From contig CANQMX010000008.1 in the NCBI GenBank assembly GCA_947625095.1, forward strand, positions 1 to 64,000: a stretch of 64,000 nucleotides of DNA, in the 5' to 3' direction. This stretch comes from an uncultured Clostridia bacterium. Lineage in GTDB: Bacteria; Bacillota; Clostridia; Christensenellales; Borkfalkiaceae. A model generated the notes under the pieces. That model worked only from the letters and a program-made list of their open reading frames with translations, did no database searches and had not been told where the DNA came from. Of the stretch, positions 26,885 to 35,539 are shown one piece after another. Each line of letters opens with the position of its first letter. Positions within the stretch are counted from its first letter, which is position 1. The translations under genes and the position numbers were made by a program.

Positions 26885-27236
26885 ATACAAAATATGCAAG
26901 CGGCTGTGCCGCAATTACGTATTTATTATATCCCCTTTGAATTTGTTTGTCAACATATTTTGCGCGCCAAAAAACATTATCCACAGAAAATTTCAAATTG
27001 TGGATAACGCACGCCGAAAAACACGCGCGTTTTGCGCGTTTTTTGTCGAATTGTGGAATTCTACACCAAAACTTCGGAAAAATTGTGGATAACTTTTTTT
27101 GACTTTCGCCCTTTAAGTATATTGAGCGAGGTTTCTCCACATTGAATTTATGCGCCGGTGTGGATAAAAAACGCCGCCCTTTTCCCTTTAATATACTTGT
27201 CCGAGGGCGGCAATATGCCAAAATTTTGCGGCATTC
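26885..27236. promoter_or_regulatory. DnaA-box cluster in an AT-rich intergenic region
   Basis: Four exact copies of the DnaA 9-mer TTATCCACA: 26977-26985 (forward), and 26999-27007, 27084-27092 and 27159-27167 (reverse, TGTGGATAA). A weaker match TGTGGAATT is near 27052. Between them lie AT-rich stretches and an ACGCGC/GCGCGT hairpin with a T tract. No dnaA or dnaN is nearby and gene orientation does not switch here, so a DnaA-binding regulatory or titration site is more likely than the origin. No other gene is seen in this interval. Confidence 0.65.
27166..27211 (-). terminator. Terminator of the spoVA unit
   Basis: On the minus strand GCCGCCCT...AGGGCGGC is followed by GTTTTTT. It lies 26 bp after the spoVAE stop. 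Confidence 0.6.
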
Positions 27237-27614
27237 TCAATTATATTTTGTGTGCGACTTGAAGAGGAGCGCCATGAGGAAGGAAAAGACGACGGCCGCC
27301 GAAACGCCCGCGCTCGCCGCCGCCAGAGAGCCTGTGAGCGCCTGAAAAATGCCCTTCTGCGCCCCCTTCATCGCGCCGTTTGCAAGCAGATACCCAAACC
27401 CCGAAATGGGCACGGTCGCGCCCGCGCCCGCCCATTCCACGAGGGGTTGGTACAGCCCGAGCGCCGTCAGCGCAACGCCCGCCAGCATGAAGATGACGAG
27501 GATCTTCCCCGCTGTGAGGTCAGTGAAATTGATGACGAGTTGCGCAACTGCGCAGATAAGCCCACCCACAGCAAACGCCTTTATAAACATGAGTAAAATA
27601 TTGACGTATTCCAT
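27237..27614 (-). CDS. spoVAE: Stage V sporulation protein AE
   Basis: A 125-residue membrane protein with about four hydrophobic segments. It matches SpoVAE (FTDLTAGKILVIFMLAGVALTALGLYQPLVEWAGAGATVPISGFG), part of the SpoVA channel that moves Ca-dipicolinate into and out of spores. Full length. It normally follows spoVAC and spoVAD, but here only a fragment of spoVAD precedes it. Confidence 0.93.
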   Translation of the reverse strand: MEYVNILLMFIKAFAVGGLICAVAQLVINFTDLTAGKILVIFMLAGVALTALGLYQPLVEWAGAGATVPISGFGYLLANGAMKGAQKGIFQALTGSLAAASAGVSAAVVFSFLMALLFKSHTKYN

Positions 27615-27641
27615 ATATGTATCGGCGGAGCACCGACCCCT

Positions 27642-28037
27642 TTACCGCTCCAAGACGACGGCGTGCGCGATGCAGGGGATGCTCTCCCCCTGCCCCGACG
27701 AGACGGTGGAAAGAAGCGCGCCCGTCGCCACGAACAGAATTCTGCGCAGCGCCCCCGAGAGCATCTTGCTGTACAGATAGGAGTTGAGCACCACGGCGGA
27801 ACAACCCGCGCCGCTCCCGCCCTGGTACTCATCCTCGATCACATTGTAGATTATTTCGCCGCAGTCAACGTGTCGCTCGGAGATATCCAGCCCCTTTTCC
27901 CACGTGAGATCCTTCAAAATGCGGCTGCCGAGCGCGCCCAGATCGCCCGTCACGATGAGGTCGTACGCCCCGAGATCCTCCCTCGTGCCGCGAAAATGCG
28001 CCAATATGGTGTCCGCCGCCGCGGGGGTAAATGTCAA
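27642..28037 (-). pseudogene. spoVAD: Truncated spoVAD (C-terminal part only)
   Basis: About 131 codons matching the C-terminal third of SpoVAD: PAAADTILAHF, DLIVTGDLGALGSRILKDL, DCGEIIYN, GGSGAGCSAVV, ATGALLSTVSSGQGESIPCIAHAVVLER. SpoVAD is normally about 335 residues with a thiolase-like fold; the N-terminal two thirds are missing. Homology begins abruptly near 28030, the only possible start is a TTG at 28037 without a convincing ribosome site, and spoVAC is absent. The DNA upstream is the terminator of the starch locus. It marks a deletion, rearrangement or insertion junction. Confidence 0.85.
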
Positions 28038-28075
28038 TATAACACCATAAAATTTTTGAAAATTTTTTTGGTGAG

Positions 28076-28115
28076 TAAAAAATACCCGTTGGAATTATTT
28101 GCTTCGACGGGTATT
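28076..28115 (-). terminator. Terminator of the starch/maltodextrin operon
   Basis: On the minus strand AATACCCGT...ACGGGTATT is followed by a T6 tract, about 80 bp after the ATPase stop. It separates that operon from the spoVAD fragment. Confidence 0.8.
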
Positions 28116-28195
28116 TGTGTTACTTGGTTTTTTGAGCGAAATGCATTGACAGATCAGCCCGACGCATCATGACGGGGCAAGGACGCCTCCTCCGC

Positions 28196-30124
28196 TTACA
28201 CGATGCGGATATCCATATCGGCCTGAATGACGCCAATCGTTTCAAAATCGGGCGTGAGAAAAATTTCTCCCTCGAGTTCGGCATCCGTCTTGACGTAGAC
28301 CTCTTTATCGCCGACTGCGCAAACGGCGAATTTTTCCGTACCGTAATCCGCGATCCGCAAAACTTTGGCGGGGATCCCCTTTTCGGTGACGGTAAGACCG
28401 TACGCCGAACATTCGTAGCGCAACTGCTTTTCGAACGCCTTTCGCGCAGACAGTGCGGAGATGAGTTTTGCAGAGATGCGATCGGGCGCGGGGAAATCCA
28501 CGCCTTCGATGTCGAGGAAGAAGCGGATGACCTTTTTCTGCACAGTCTTGCCCTTCTTTTCCACCTCTTCGACGACCTTGTTCTTCTTCATCACGCCGCC
28601 GAATGTTGCCGTGAGAGGCATGGGCCGAACGACCTCCTCGCCGTTCCGAATGAGTCCGATTTTTTTCATATCGATGCGGATATTTTCCGCATCGCCCTCC
28701 GTAAGCGCAACGGAGAACAACCGCGTGCCACCCACTTCGAGGCTGTAAAGCGTTTGATCCCCTATCTTTTCGGAGGAGACGAGTTTCGCCCGAATAGAGC
28801 CGCCGGAACAAATGGCATCGCTCGGCAAAAGCAACTGATATTCGCCGTCCTCGCAGAAGATCGCGGGAGGGAGTTCGGCCTCCTCTCCGAGAAAATGCAA
28901 TTTTCCGCCCTTGACTTCTGCCTGCAAATAGTTATACTGCGGAATTCTCGGGAGAATACTCTCCTCGGTCTCCTTGTCGAAAATGTGCAGACGGTCGAGA
29001 TCGAGCGCCGCCTCCGCGATATCCCCGGGCATGAGATCGACGTCTTCCCCGCACTTGATAATGATGCGGGTGGAACTTTCCACATAGCCGTCCCCTTCCA
29101 TGTTGATGTCGCCGTAAACGAGCGTCTCGTTGCCGAGTTCCTCTTTATGGGAGACCTTGAAGCGGATGACGGCGGGAGAGTTCTTCACCGCCGCGGGGGA
29201 AATGGAAATGTTCTCCGCGCGAAGCCCGAAGATGACCTGCTTTTCCCCATCGAGGTAATCGGGGCGCGCCTTATAGAAGTACGAATAAGGAACGGTGACC
29301 TCCGCCTCCGAATATGCGAAACGAATGTGAACGGCGTCCCCTTCCCTCTTCATCGTCCCCTCAAAAAAGTTCATCTGCGGCGTGCCGATAAAGCCCGCGA
29401 CGAATTTGTTTTCGGGATAATTGTAGAGATTCTTGGGGGTATCGATCTGCTGGATAAAGCCGTTCTTCATGACGACGATACGCGTACCCATCGTCATGGC
29501 TTCGACCTGATCGTGCGTGACATAGATAAACGTGGTATTCAGTTTTGCGTGCAGTTTGGAGATCTCCGCGCGCATTTGCGTGCGCAGTTTGGCATCGAGA
29601 TTGGAGAGCGGTTCATCGAGCAGCATGACCTTCGGCTCGCGGACAATGGCACGGCCGAGGGAGACGCGCTGGCGCTGTCCGCCCGACATCTCCTTGGGCT
29701 TTCTGCCGAGATATTCGGTGATGCCGAGGATCTCCGCCGCCTCGAGCACGCGCGCATTGATCTCCTCCTTGGTGAATTTTCCGTTGGGGTGCTTTTCATC
29801 CTTGGGAATATGGCGCAGCCGCAGCCCGAACGCGATGTTCTCATATACCGTCATATGCGGATAGAGCGCATAGTTTTGGAAAACCATTGCGATATCCCTA
29901 TCTTTTGGCTCAATATCGTTGACGACGAGGTCGCCGATGGATAGCTCGCCTGCGGTGATATCTTCAAGCCCCGCGATCATGCGCAGCGTTGTGGATTTTC
30001 CGCAGCCGGAAGGCCCCACGAATACGATAAACTCCTTGTCCTCGATATCCATGTTGAAATCGTTGACCGCTTTCACGCCGTTTGGATAGACTTTATAAAT
30101 GTGTTTCAAACTTAATTTTGCCAT
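28196..30124 (-). CDS. MsmK/UgpC-type sugar ABC transporter ATPase with long C-terminal extension
   Basis: A 642-residue ATPase of the carbohydrate importer class. Walker A GPSGCGKSTT, Q-loop FQNYALYP, signature MSGGQRQRV, Walker B VMLLDEPLSNLD and the switch THD are intact in residues 1-235. A TOBE/regulatory domain follows to about 375 (VIFGLRAENI, EELGNETLVYGDI, LHIFDKETEESI). The last ~265 residues have no counterpart in typical MsmK (about 370); they look beta-rich, perhaps further TOBE-like units. Last gene of the operon, so it should energise the adjacent permeases. Confidence 0.88.
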   Translation of the reverse strand: MAKLSLKHIYKVYPNGVKAVNDFNMDIEDKEFIVFVGPSGCGKSTTLRMIAGLEDITAGELSIGDLVVNDIEPKDRDIAMVFQNYALYPHMTVYENIAFGLRLRHIPKDEKHPNGKFTKEEINARVLEAAEILGITEYLGRKPKEMSGGQRQRVSLGRAIVREPKVMLLDEPLSNLDAKLRTQMRAEISKLHAKLNTTFIYVTHDQVEAMTMGTRIVVMKNGFIQQIDTPKNLYNYPENKFVAGFIGTPQMNFFEGTMKREGDAVHIRFAYSEAEVTVPYSYFYKARPDYLDGEKQVIFGLRAENISISPAAVKNSPAVIRFKVSHKEELGNETLVYGDINMEGDGYVESSTRIIIKCGEDVDLMPGDIAEAALDLDRLHIFDKETEESILPRIPQYNYLQAEVKGGKLHFLGEEAELPPAIFCEDGEYQLLLPSDAICSGGSIRAKLVSSEKIGDQTLYSLEVGGTRLFSVALTEGDAENIRIDMKKIGLIRNGEEVVRPMPLTATFGGVMKKNKVVEEVEKKGKTVQKKVIRFFLDIEGVDFPAPDRISAKLISALSARKAFEKQLRYECSAYGLTVTEKGIPAKVLRIADYGTEKFAVCAVGDKEVYVKTDAELEGEIFLTPDFETIGVIQADMDIRIV

Positions 30125-30159
30125 TTTTTTGTATCCTTACCTTATTTAGATTTTTTGCG

Positions 30160-31698
30160 TTATGCAAGAATCGCGATAGAGAAACCGGGCATCGAGAGCG
30201 AAGAGCCGCTCCCCGATACGCTGCCGCTGATGCAAATACCCTGCTTCAGCTCGCCTTCAAGACCGCCGATCTTCACATTCCCCGAGGAGAAGTTGATAGC
30301 GATCGTGACAGAGGAATCGCCGTATGTCTTTTTGACGACGAGCGCCCCCTCCGTTTCGCACGGAACTCGCTCCGCACTCCCGCGCATGATGGCGGGGAAA
30401 GCGTTGCGCGCACGGTTGCAGGCCTTGTAATAATTCAATATGCTGTTGCCGTCCTTGAGCTGCGCTTCCACGCTGTCGAACACATAATACTGAAATTGGG
30501 TATTCGCCTCGGGCGGATAGATCGCCTTTGTGTCGTCCGTCCAGCGCATACCGACGCGCTTTGCGGGATCGTTTGCAGAGCCGAGCATACCGATTTCATC
30601 GCCGTAATAGGTGAACGTATTGCCCGCGTACATGGAGAGCAACCCATACGCAAACTTGATGCGGGTCTCATCGCGCATCAGAACGCCCGCGATGCGAGCC
30701 GTATCGTGATTGCAGAGGAAGGGCGCGGGGATATGGCCTTTGGCCATCAACGAGACGGACAACATCGAGTTGAAATACCTGTTCGCCGCCTGCGCGGGAA
30801 CCGGCGCGACCGGGTGCATCGCATCGGAGAGCACCTGATTGATATAGCCATCCGCCCCCTGCGTGGGGAAGCAGAAGAAACTATCCGCCCCGCTCTCATA
30901 GAATTTTTCGATCTCCGAAGCAGCCGACCAATCTTCACCGACGATGTATGCGTTGGGGTTATGCTTGACCGCCTCCTCCTTGATCCAGCCTGTAAACGCC
31001 GCGCTCTTTGCCGTGTCGCCGTAGTAATAATAGCGAACTGCATCGAGGCGGAAGCCGTCTACGCCCTTTTTCATCCAGAATTCGATGATATCCGAGATCT
31101 CGCCGCGCACCGCCTCGCTATCGAGGTTGAGGTCGGGCATACTCGATACGAACCGCGCCTCGGCGTAGACGTTGCCGTATCTTTCATCGCCGTCCCGCTT
31201 GGTCGTGGAGAAATTGTAGTAATCGTAATATTGATCGGAGGTGTTGCCCGCCTTTGCCGCGGCAAGCCCCTTCTGGAACCACGGGTGCATATTTGAGGTA
31301 TGGTTGACGACGAGATCCATGATGACGCGAATCCCCCTATCATGCGCCGCCGAGAGCAATTCCTCAAAGTCCTCCATTGTGCCGAGATTGGGGTTGATCG
31401 CCTTGTAGTCGGTAACGTCGTAGCCGTGATAGCTGACCGTTTTGTTGATGGGCGTGAGCCAAATTCCCGTGTAGCCGAGGTCGCGGACATAGCCGAGTTT
31501 TTCCGTGATGCCCTTCAAATCGCCGACGCCGTTTCCGTCGGAATCGCAGAAGGAGTACGGAAAAATCTCGTAATAATTATCGTAGGAATCGTCCACGAGA
31601 TTTTCCTCGGGCAGCCCATTGCCGCCGCACGCCGCCATGGGAAGAAGCAACGCAAGGCACAGGATCGCCGCCGAAAGAGACTTGATAACGCGCTTCAT
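30160..31698 (-). CDS. GH13 alpha-amylase family lipoprotein
   Basis: A 512-residue glycoside hydrolase family 13 enzyme. The signal peptide ends in a lipobox (PMAAC, Cys near residue 24), so it is anchored outside the membrane. The four GH13 regions are present: DLVVNH, GFRLDAVRY (nucleophile Asp near 218), IVGEDW (acid/base Glu near 251) and CNHDTAR. The C-terminal beta domain ends in a Gly/Ser-rich stretch. It probably hydrolyses maltodextrins at the cell surface before uptake by the adjoining ABC transporter. Confidence 0.92.
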   Translation of the reverse strand: MKRVIKSLSAAILCLALLLPMAACGGNGLPEENLVDDSYDNYYEIFPYSFCDSDGNGVGDLKGITEKLGYVRDLGYTGIWLTPINKTVSYHGYDVTDYKAINPNLGTMEDFEELLSAAHDRGIRVIMDLVVNHTSNMHPWFQKGLAAAKAGNTSDQYYDYYNFSTTKRDGDERYGNVYAEARFVSSMPDLNLDSEAVRGEISDIIEFWMKKGVDGFRLDAVRYYYYGDTAKSAAFTGWIKEEAVKHNPNAYIVGEDWSAASEIEKFYESGADSFFCFPTQGADGYINQVLSDAMHPVAPVPAQAANRYFNSMLSVSLMAKGHIPAPFLCNHDTARIAGVLMRDETRIKFAYGLLSMYAGNTFTYYGDEIGMLGSANDPAKRVGMRWTDDTKAIYPPEANTQFQYYVFDSVEAQLKDGNSILNYYKACNRARNAFPAIMRGSAERVPCETEGALVVKKTYGDSSVTIAINFSSGNVKIGGLEGELKQGICISGSVSGSGSSLSMPGFSIAILA

Positions 31699-31701
31699 CG
31701 T

Positions 31702-32616
31702 TTACCCCTTCACCGAGCCGCCCGTGACGCCCTCGACATAGTACCTCTGCAACAGGAAGAACAGAATGGTGATGGGCAGAGATACGACGACCGCAGCCGC
31801 GCAGAAGCGCTGGAAGCTATCGCTGTACGCCGTGAGCTGTTCGCGCTGGATCATATCGCGCAGACCGACCGCCACGTTCCAATAACTCGGGTCGCCGTTC
31901 GCAATGAGCGAGGCAAACATATACTCGCCCCAAGGCGCCATGAACGCCGTAAGGACCGTATAGATGATGATGGGCTTCGAAAGCGGTAAAATGATCTTGA
32001 AGAACACCATCTGACGACTTGCGCCGTCGATGCGCGCCGCTTCGTCGAGCGACTTCGGAATGGTATCGAAGAAGCCCTTGCAGATGTAGTAGCCCATGCA
32101 CGAACTGCCCACATAGACGAGGATAAGCCCGACGATGCTCATATCCTGCGTTAGCCCCAAAAGTTGGAGAAGGAAGTACATCGCCGTCATGGACATGAAC
32201 CCGGGGAACATCCCCAAGATGAGCATGAGATTCATGAGCGGCTTACGCAGTTTGAAGCGCAGACGGGAGAGCGCATAACTCGTGACGAGCACGATCGCCG
32301 TCTGAATGACGGTGACGCACACGGAGATGAGAAGCGTCCTGCCGTACCAATTCATAAATTTATACGACCCCGTGGAGACGACCTCCCCCGTCGAGGCGCT
32401 GATGCCTTGATTCTTGAAGAGACGGATGTAATTATCAAACGTCCACTGCTTGGGGAAGAAGTAGTTGGTCGTAGCGCCCGGCTCGCCGCGGAGCGACTGC
32501 AAAATGAGAAAGACGAATGGAATGAGCCAAATAACGCTGATGACGGTGAGAATGACGTAGATAACGGCGTTTGAACCGCGTTCCACCGCCTTTTTGCTAC
32601 GGAATTTCTTTGCCAT
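31702..32616 (-). CDS. MalG-type ABC transporter permease
   Basis: A 304-residue permease with six membrane segments and the ATPase-contacting EAA loop EAARIDGASRQMVFFKIILPLSKP (quoted in part from about residue 190). It forms the channel with the MalF-type gene; start and stop overlap by one base (TAATG). Maltodextrin specificity is inferred from the neighbours. Confidence 0.93.
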   Translation of the reverse strand: MAKKFRSKKAVERGSNAVIYVILTVISVIWLIPFVFLILQSLRGEPGATTNYFFPKQWTFDNYIRLFKNQGISASTGEVVSTGSYKFMNWYGRTLLISVCVTVIQTAIVLVTSYALSRLRFKLRKPLMNLMLILGMFPGFMSMTAMYFLLQLLGLTQDMSIVGLILVYVGSSCMGYYICKGFFDTIPKSLDEAARIDGASRQMVFFKIILPLSKPIIIYTVLTAFMAPWGEYMFASLIANGDPSYWNVAVGLRDMIQREQLTAYSDSFQRFCAAAVVVSLPITILFFLLQRYYVEGVTGGSVKG

Positions 32617-34172
32617 TACATGAAATCCTCCTCGTTTTTCACAGATGCCGAACGGTTATACGTGACGAGCGAAATGATGCCCGTGATGAGGAACATGAGA
32701 ATACTGATGACGGAAGCGACGCCGTACAACTTCTTATCCATGATGAGTTTATACAGCCATGTGATGAGAAGGTCGGTCTCGCCCGCGCCGTCTACACCCA
32801 CGATCGCCATCGTCGGCCCGCCGCCCGTCAAAAGGTAGATGACGCCGAAGTTGTTGAGGTTTCCGACGAAGTTGCTGATGAGGTAGGGCGTGGTGACGTG
32901 CAGAACGTACGGCAGCGTAATTTTGAAGTATTGACGGAACGGGCCTGCGCCGTCAATGCGCGCCGATTCGTACAGGTCGGCGGGGATATTCATGAGAATA
33001 CCAGAGACCATGAGCATCGTATACGGAATACCGATCCAAATGTTGACGAGAATGATCGTCGCCTTCGCAACGGTGCCGTCGGACAAAAATTTGATAGGCC
33101 CGCTTGTGATGCCCCACTTTTGCAGGAGGGAGTTGACGATGCCGTAATCGCCGAGCATCTGCGACATCAAAAGCAGCGAGACGAACTGCGGCACGGCGAC
33201 CGTCATGATGAGCACGGTACGCCACAGTTTTTTGAGTTTTATCCCCTTCTTGTTGATCATGATGGCAACGACCATGCCCAAGAGGTAATTGGTAAACGTT
33301 GCGAAGATCGCCCAAATGACCGTCCACAGGAGGATGCGGCCAAACACCATGCCGAACTGCGTACCGCCCGAGAGGCTTCCGCCGAACACCGCTTGGAAGT
33401 TGGCAAAGCCGTTCCATTGGAAGAGGTGCGCGGGCGGCATATGCTGCATATCGTAGTTGGTGAACGCCACGAACACCATGAAGATGATGGGGAAGATCGT
33501 AAAGATGACAAGCCCCAAGAGCGGGATGGCGAGGAGGGTTTTATGATACTGTCCGTCGGCAAAGGAATGCAGGTCGTCCTTTGCGGAGGGAAGTCTCTGT
33601 CCCGCCTCCTTCATCTCCTGCGCGTAGTAGGCGGCCTTGACGTTAGAGTACCACGCATAGACGAAGGCAATGATGAAGATCATCGTGAGGATGCCGTACA
33701 GGAGAATGAGCAAGCTGTTGTCCCCCACCGCCGCGGGAACGTACTTATCGACCCCCGTGACGGGGTCGGTGACCCAGCCCGCTTCCGTTGTTTCGGCATA
33801 GCCCGGCCCGCCGAACAGGGCGAGTTGCCCCGCGCCGAAGAGCGCCATAAAGAGAATGAACAAAATTTCAAAAATAAGATAGACGAGCCCGCGCATCACC
33901 TGGCCGCGCGCCAACTGGCCGAAGCCCATGATGACAAAGGAAAGCCGCGTTTTCCAATCGCCGTTTTTCATGGCGATCCACAGCTTTTTGAAGATGCCCG
34001 AAAAGGCATCCCAAAAGCGGTGTGCGAGAGCGGGGATCGTCGCTGTAAAAAAGTGCAGGAATGTGACGGGCAAATGGCGAAAGAATGTGACAAACCTGTA
34101 ACAGAATTTCTGCCAACCGCTCATTCCGAGGTATTCTAACTCCGTAACGACCCTTTTCTGTTTCTTTTCCAT
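32616..34172 (-). CDS. MalF-type ABC transporter permease (long N-terminus)
   Basis: A 518-residue permease. The C-terminal half has the six-segment core and the EAA loop (ESARIDGAGPFRQYFKI). The N-terminal ~230 residues add membrane segments and an extracytoplasmic stretch, as in E. coli MalF (514 residues) and longer than most Firmicutes homologues. I start it at the ATG at 34172 with CGGAG upstream. A stable hairpin lies between it and the solute-binding protein gene. Confidence 0.92.
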   Translation of the reverse strand: MEKKQKRVVTELEYLGMSGWQKFCYRFVTFFRHLPVTFLHFFTATIPALAHRFWDAFSGIFKKLWIAMKNGDWKTRLSFVIMGFGQLARGQVMRGLVYLIFEILFILFMALFGAGQLALFGGPGYAETTEAGWVTDPVTGVDKYVPAAVGDNSLLILLYGILTMIFIIAFVYAWYSNVKAAYYAQEMKEAGQRLPSAKDDLHSFADGQYHKTLLAIPLLGLVIFTIFPIIFMVFVAFTNYDMQHMPPAHLFQWNGFANFQAVFGGSLSGGTQFGMVFGRILLWTVIWAIFATFTNYLLGMVVAIMINKKGIKLKKLWRTVLIMTVAVPQFVSLLLMSQMLGDYGIVNSLLQKWGITSGPIKFLSDGTVAKATIILVNIWIGIPYTMLMVSGILMNIPADLYESARIDGAGPFRQYFKITLPYVLHVTTPYLISNFVGNLNNFGVIYLLTGGGPTMAIVGVDGAGETDLLITWLYKLIMDKKLYGVASVISILMFLITGIISLVTYNRSASVKNEEDFM

Positions 34173-34194
34173 ATTTTTACTCCGAATTTGCAAA

Positions 34195-34221
34195 GCGGGG
34201 CAAAGGAGACCTTTGCCCCGC
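34195..34221. other. 12-bp stem-loop between binding-protein and permease genes
   Basis: GCGGGGCAAAGG, loop AGA, CCTTTGCCCCGC: a perfect 12-bp stem in the mRNA after the solute-binding protein gene, without a strong T tract. Similar elements after malE-type genes protect the upstream message or partly terminate, giving more binding protein than permease; that role is inferred. Confidence 0.7.
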
Positions 34222-34256
34222 CTGCTTTACAAACGTATTCCGTTAAAGGGAACGGG

Positions 34257-35513
34257 TTACTGTGCCGGCGCGACCGATTTCATCGCCGTTACCATCTGTT
34301 CAACGAGATCCTGCAATTCTGCCGCAGAGCTGTTAAGATCAAATTTCAGCATTGCCTGACCGAAAGCATCCGCTTCACTCCAATACTTGGAGGGCATCGG
34401 GGTTTGAAGGATGGAAGCCGTCATGATCTGCTGCGTCATTGCGCCGACAGCGAGGTTATCCTTCACCTTTTGCTTTGCAGCGACCACTTTATTGGACGGG
34501 CCGATGCCGTTGTCATCAAAACGCTTATCCTGCATTGCTTCGCTCGAAAGGAAGGCGGCGAGTTTGTGCGCGTCCTCGGGGTGCTTGGAATAAGCGTTTA
34601 CGCCAAACAGCTTGTATCCCGCGAAGGAATACCACTCGTGCTGCTCATTGTCAAGCCCTGTCCACTTGGGAAGTACGGTGGCGCCGAAGTCATCGCCGAG
34701 CGCGTTCTTGATCTTATCGCCCACCCACGTACCACGAATACAAGCGCCGAATGTGCCGCCGTTCAGCGAGTTATCGATGTCGGTATCGACCCCGATCTTG
34801 GTGCAGGATTGCTGCAAGACCCACGCAAGCTCGTAGCCGCCAAGTTGCCCGTAGGAATATTTGCCGCCATCGGGAACTTTATCGAGGTCAACTTTGAGCG
34901 AGGAAATTTGCGTTCCATCGTACTTGACTTCGTAGGTGCCGCCCGCGCCGTAGGCGAAGGAGAGCGAGTACCACGAGTTGGTGCCTTCGAAGATGAAATC
35001 CATTTTTGCATCATTGCAAGCCTTGATCACACCCTCGACCGTCTGTGCCTGTGTATCGGAGACGACGTCCTTATTGTAGTAGAGGAAGAAGCCGTTGTCC
35101 GCCGAGTAGGGATAGCCGTAGTAGTTGTTGCCGAGTTTGCCCGATTCCACCGACGCTTCATCGTCCGTCGCCTTGATGGACGTAACCACGGAGGGAGCCA
35201 AGGGAGACAGCGCGCCGATGGAGTAGAGGTTGACGAGCTGGTCGTTGGCGAACGCATAGACGTCCGCGCCCGACTGCGGGTCGTTGCTCATCATGGAGAA
35301 GCTGTCGCCCTCGCTGCACACACCGAGTTTGATCTCATAGGTGATCTCGGGGTTGGCTTCCTTGAACGCAGCGACCATTGCCGCAAGGGATTCCTGCTGT
35401 GCGGAAGGCGCCCAAACGGTGAGTCCGGGATCCTCTTCGCCGCAAGCCGCAATGCCGAGCACGCCGACCGCGGCAAGCGCGCCGCAAAGTGCGAGTGAAA
35501 TAAATTTCTTCAT
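34257..35513 (-). CDS. MalE-type sugar-binding lipoprotein
   Basis: A 418-residue extracellular solute-binding protein of family 1. The signal peptide ends in the lipobox GIAAC (Cys24). LTVWAPSAQQESLAAMVAAFKEANPEI and the later ELAWVLQQS and WYSFAGYKLFGVNAYSKHPEDA segments are typical of maltodextrin-binding proteins. It delivers oligosaccharides to the MalF/MalG pair. Start ATG at 35513 behind AAGGAGGTAAA. Confidence 0.92.
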   Translation of the reverse strand: MKKFISLALCGALAAVGVLGIAACGEEDPGLTVWAPSAQQESLAAMVAAFKEANPEITYEIKLGVCSEGDSFSMMSNDPQSGADVYAFANDQLVNLYSIGALSPLAPSVVTSIKATDDEASVESGKLGNNYYGYPYSADNGFFLYYNKDVVSDTQAQTVEGVIKACNDAKMDFIFEGTNSWYSLSFAYGAGGTYEVKYDGTQISSLKVDLDKVPDGGKYSYGQLGGYELAWVLQQSCTKIGVDTDIDNSLNGGTFGACIRGTWVGDKIKNALGDDFGATVLPKWTGLDNEQHEWYSFAGYKLFGVNAYSKHPEDAHKLAAFLSSEAMQDKRFDDNGIGPSNKVVAAKQKVKDNLAVGAMTQQIMTASILQTPMPSKYWSEADAFGQAMLKFDLNSSAAELQDLVEQMVTAMKSVAPAQ

Positions 35514-35539
35514 AATTTACCTCCTTATTTTTTGGTGGG

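Noticed and set aside
26885-27236. Chromosomal origin of replication
   Set aside because: Four DnaA boxes are present, but there is no dnaA/dnaN, no change of coding strand, and nearby genes read the same way on both sides. I kept it as a DnaA-box cluster only.
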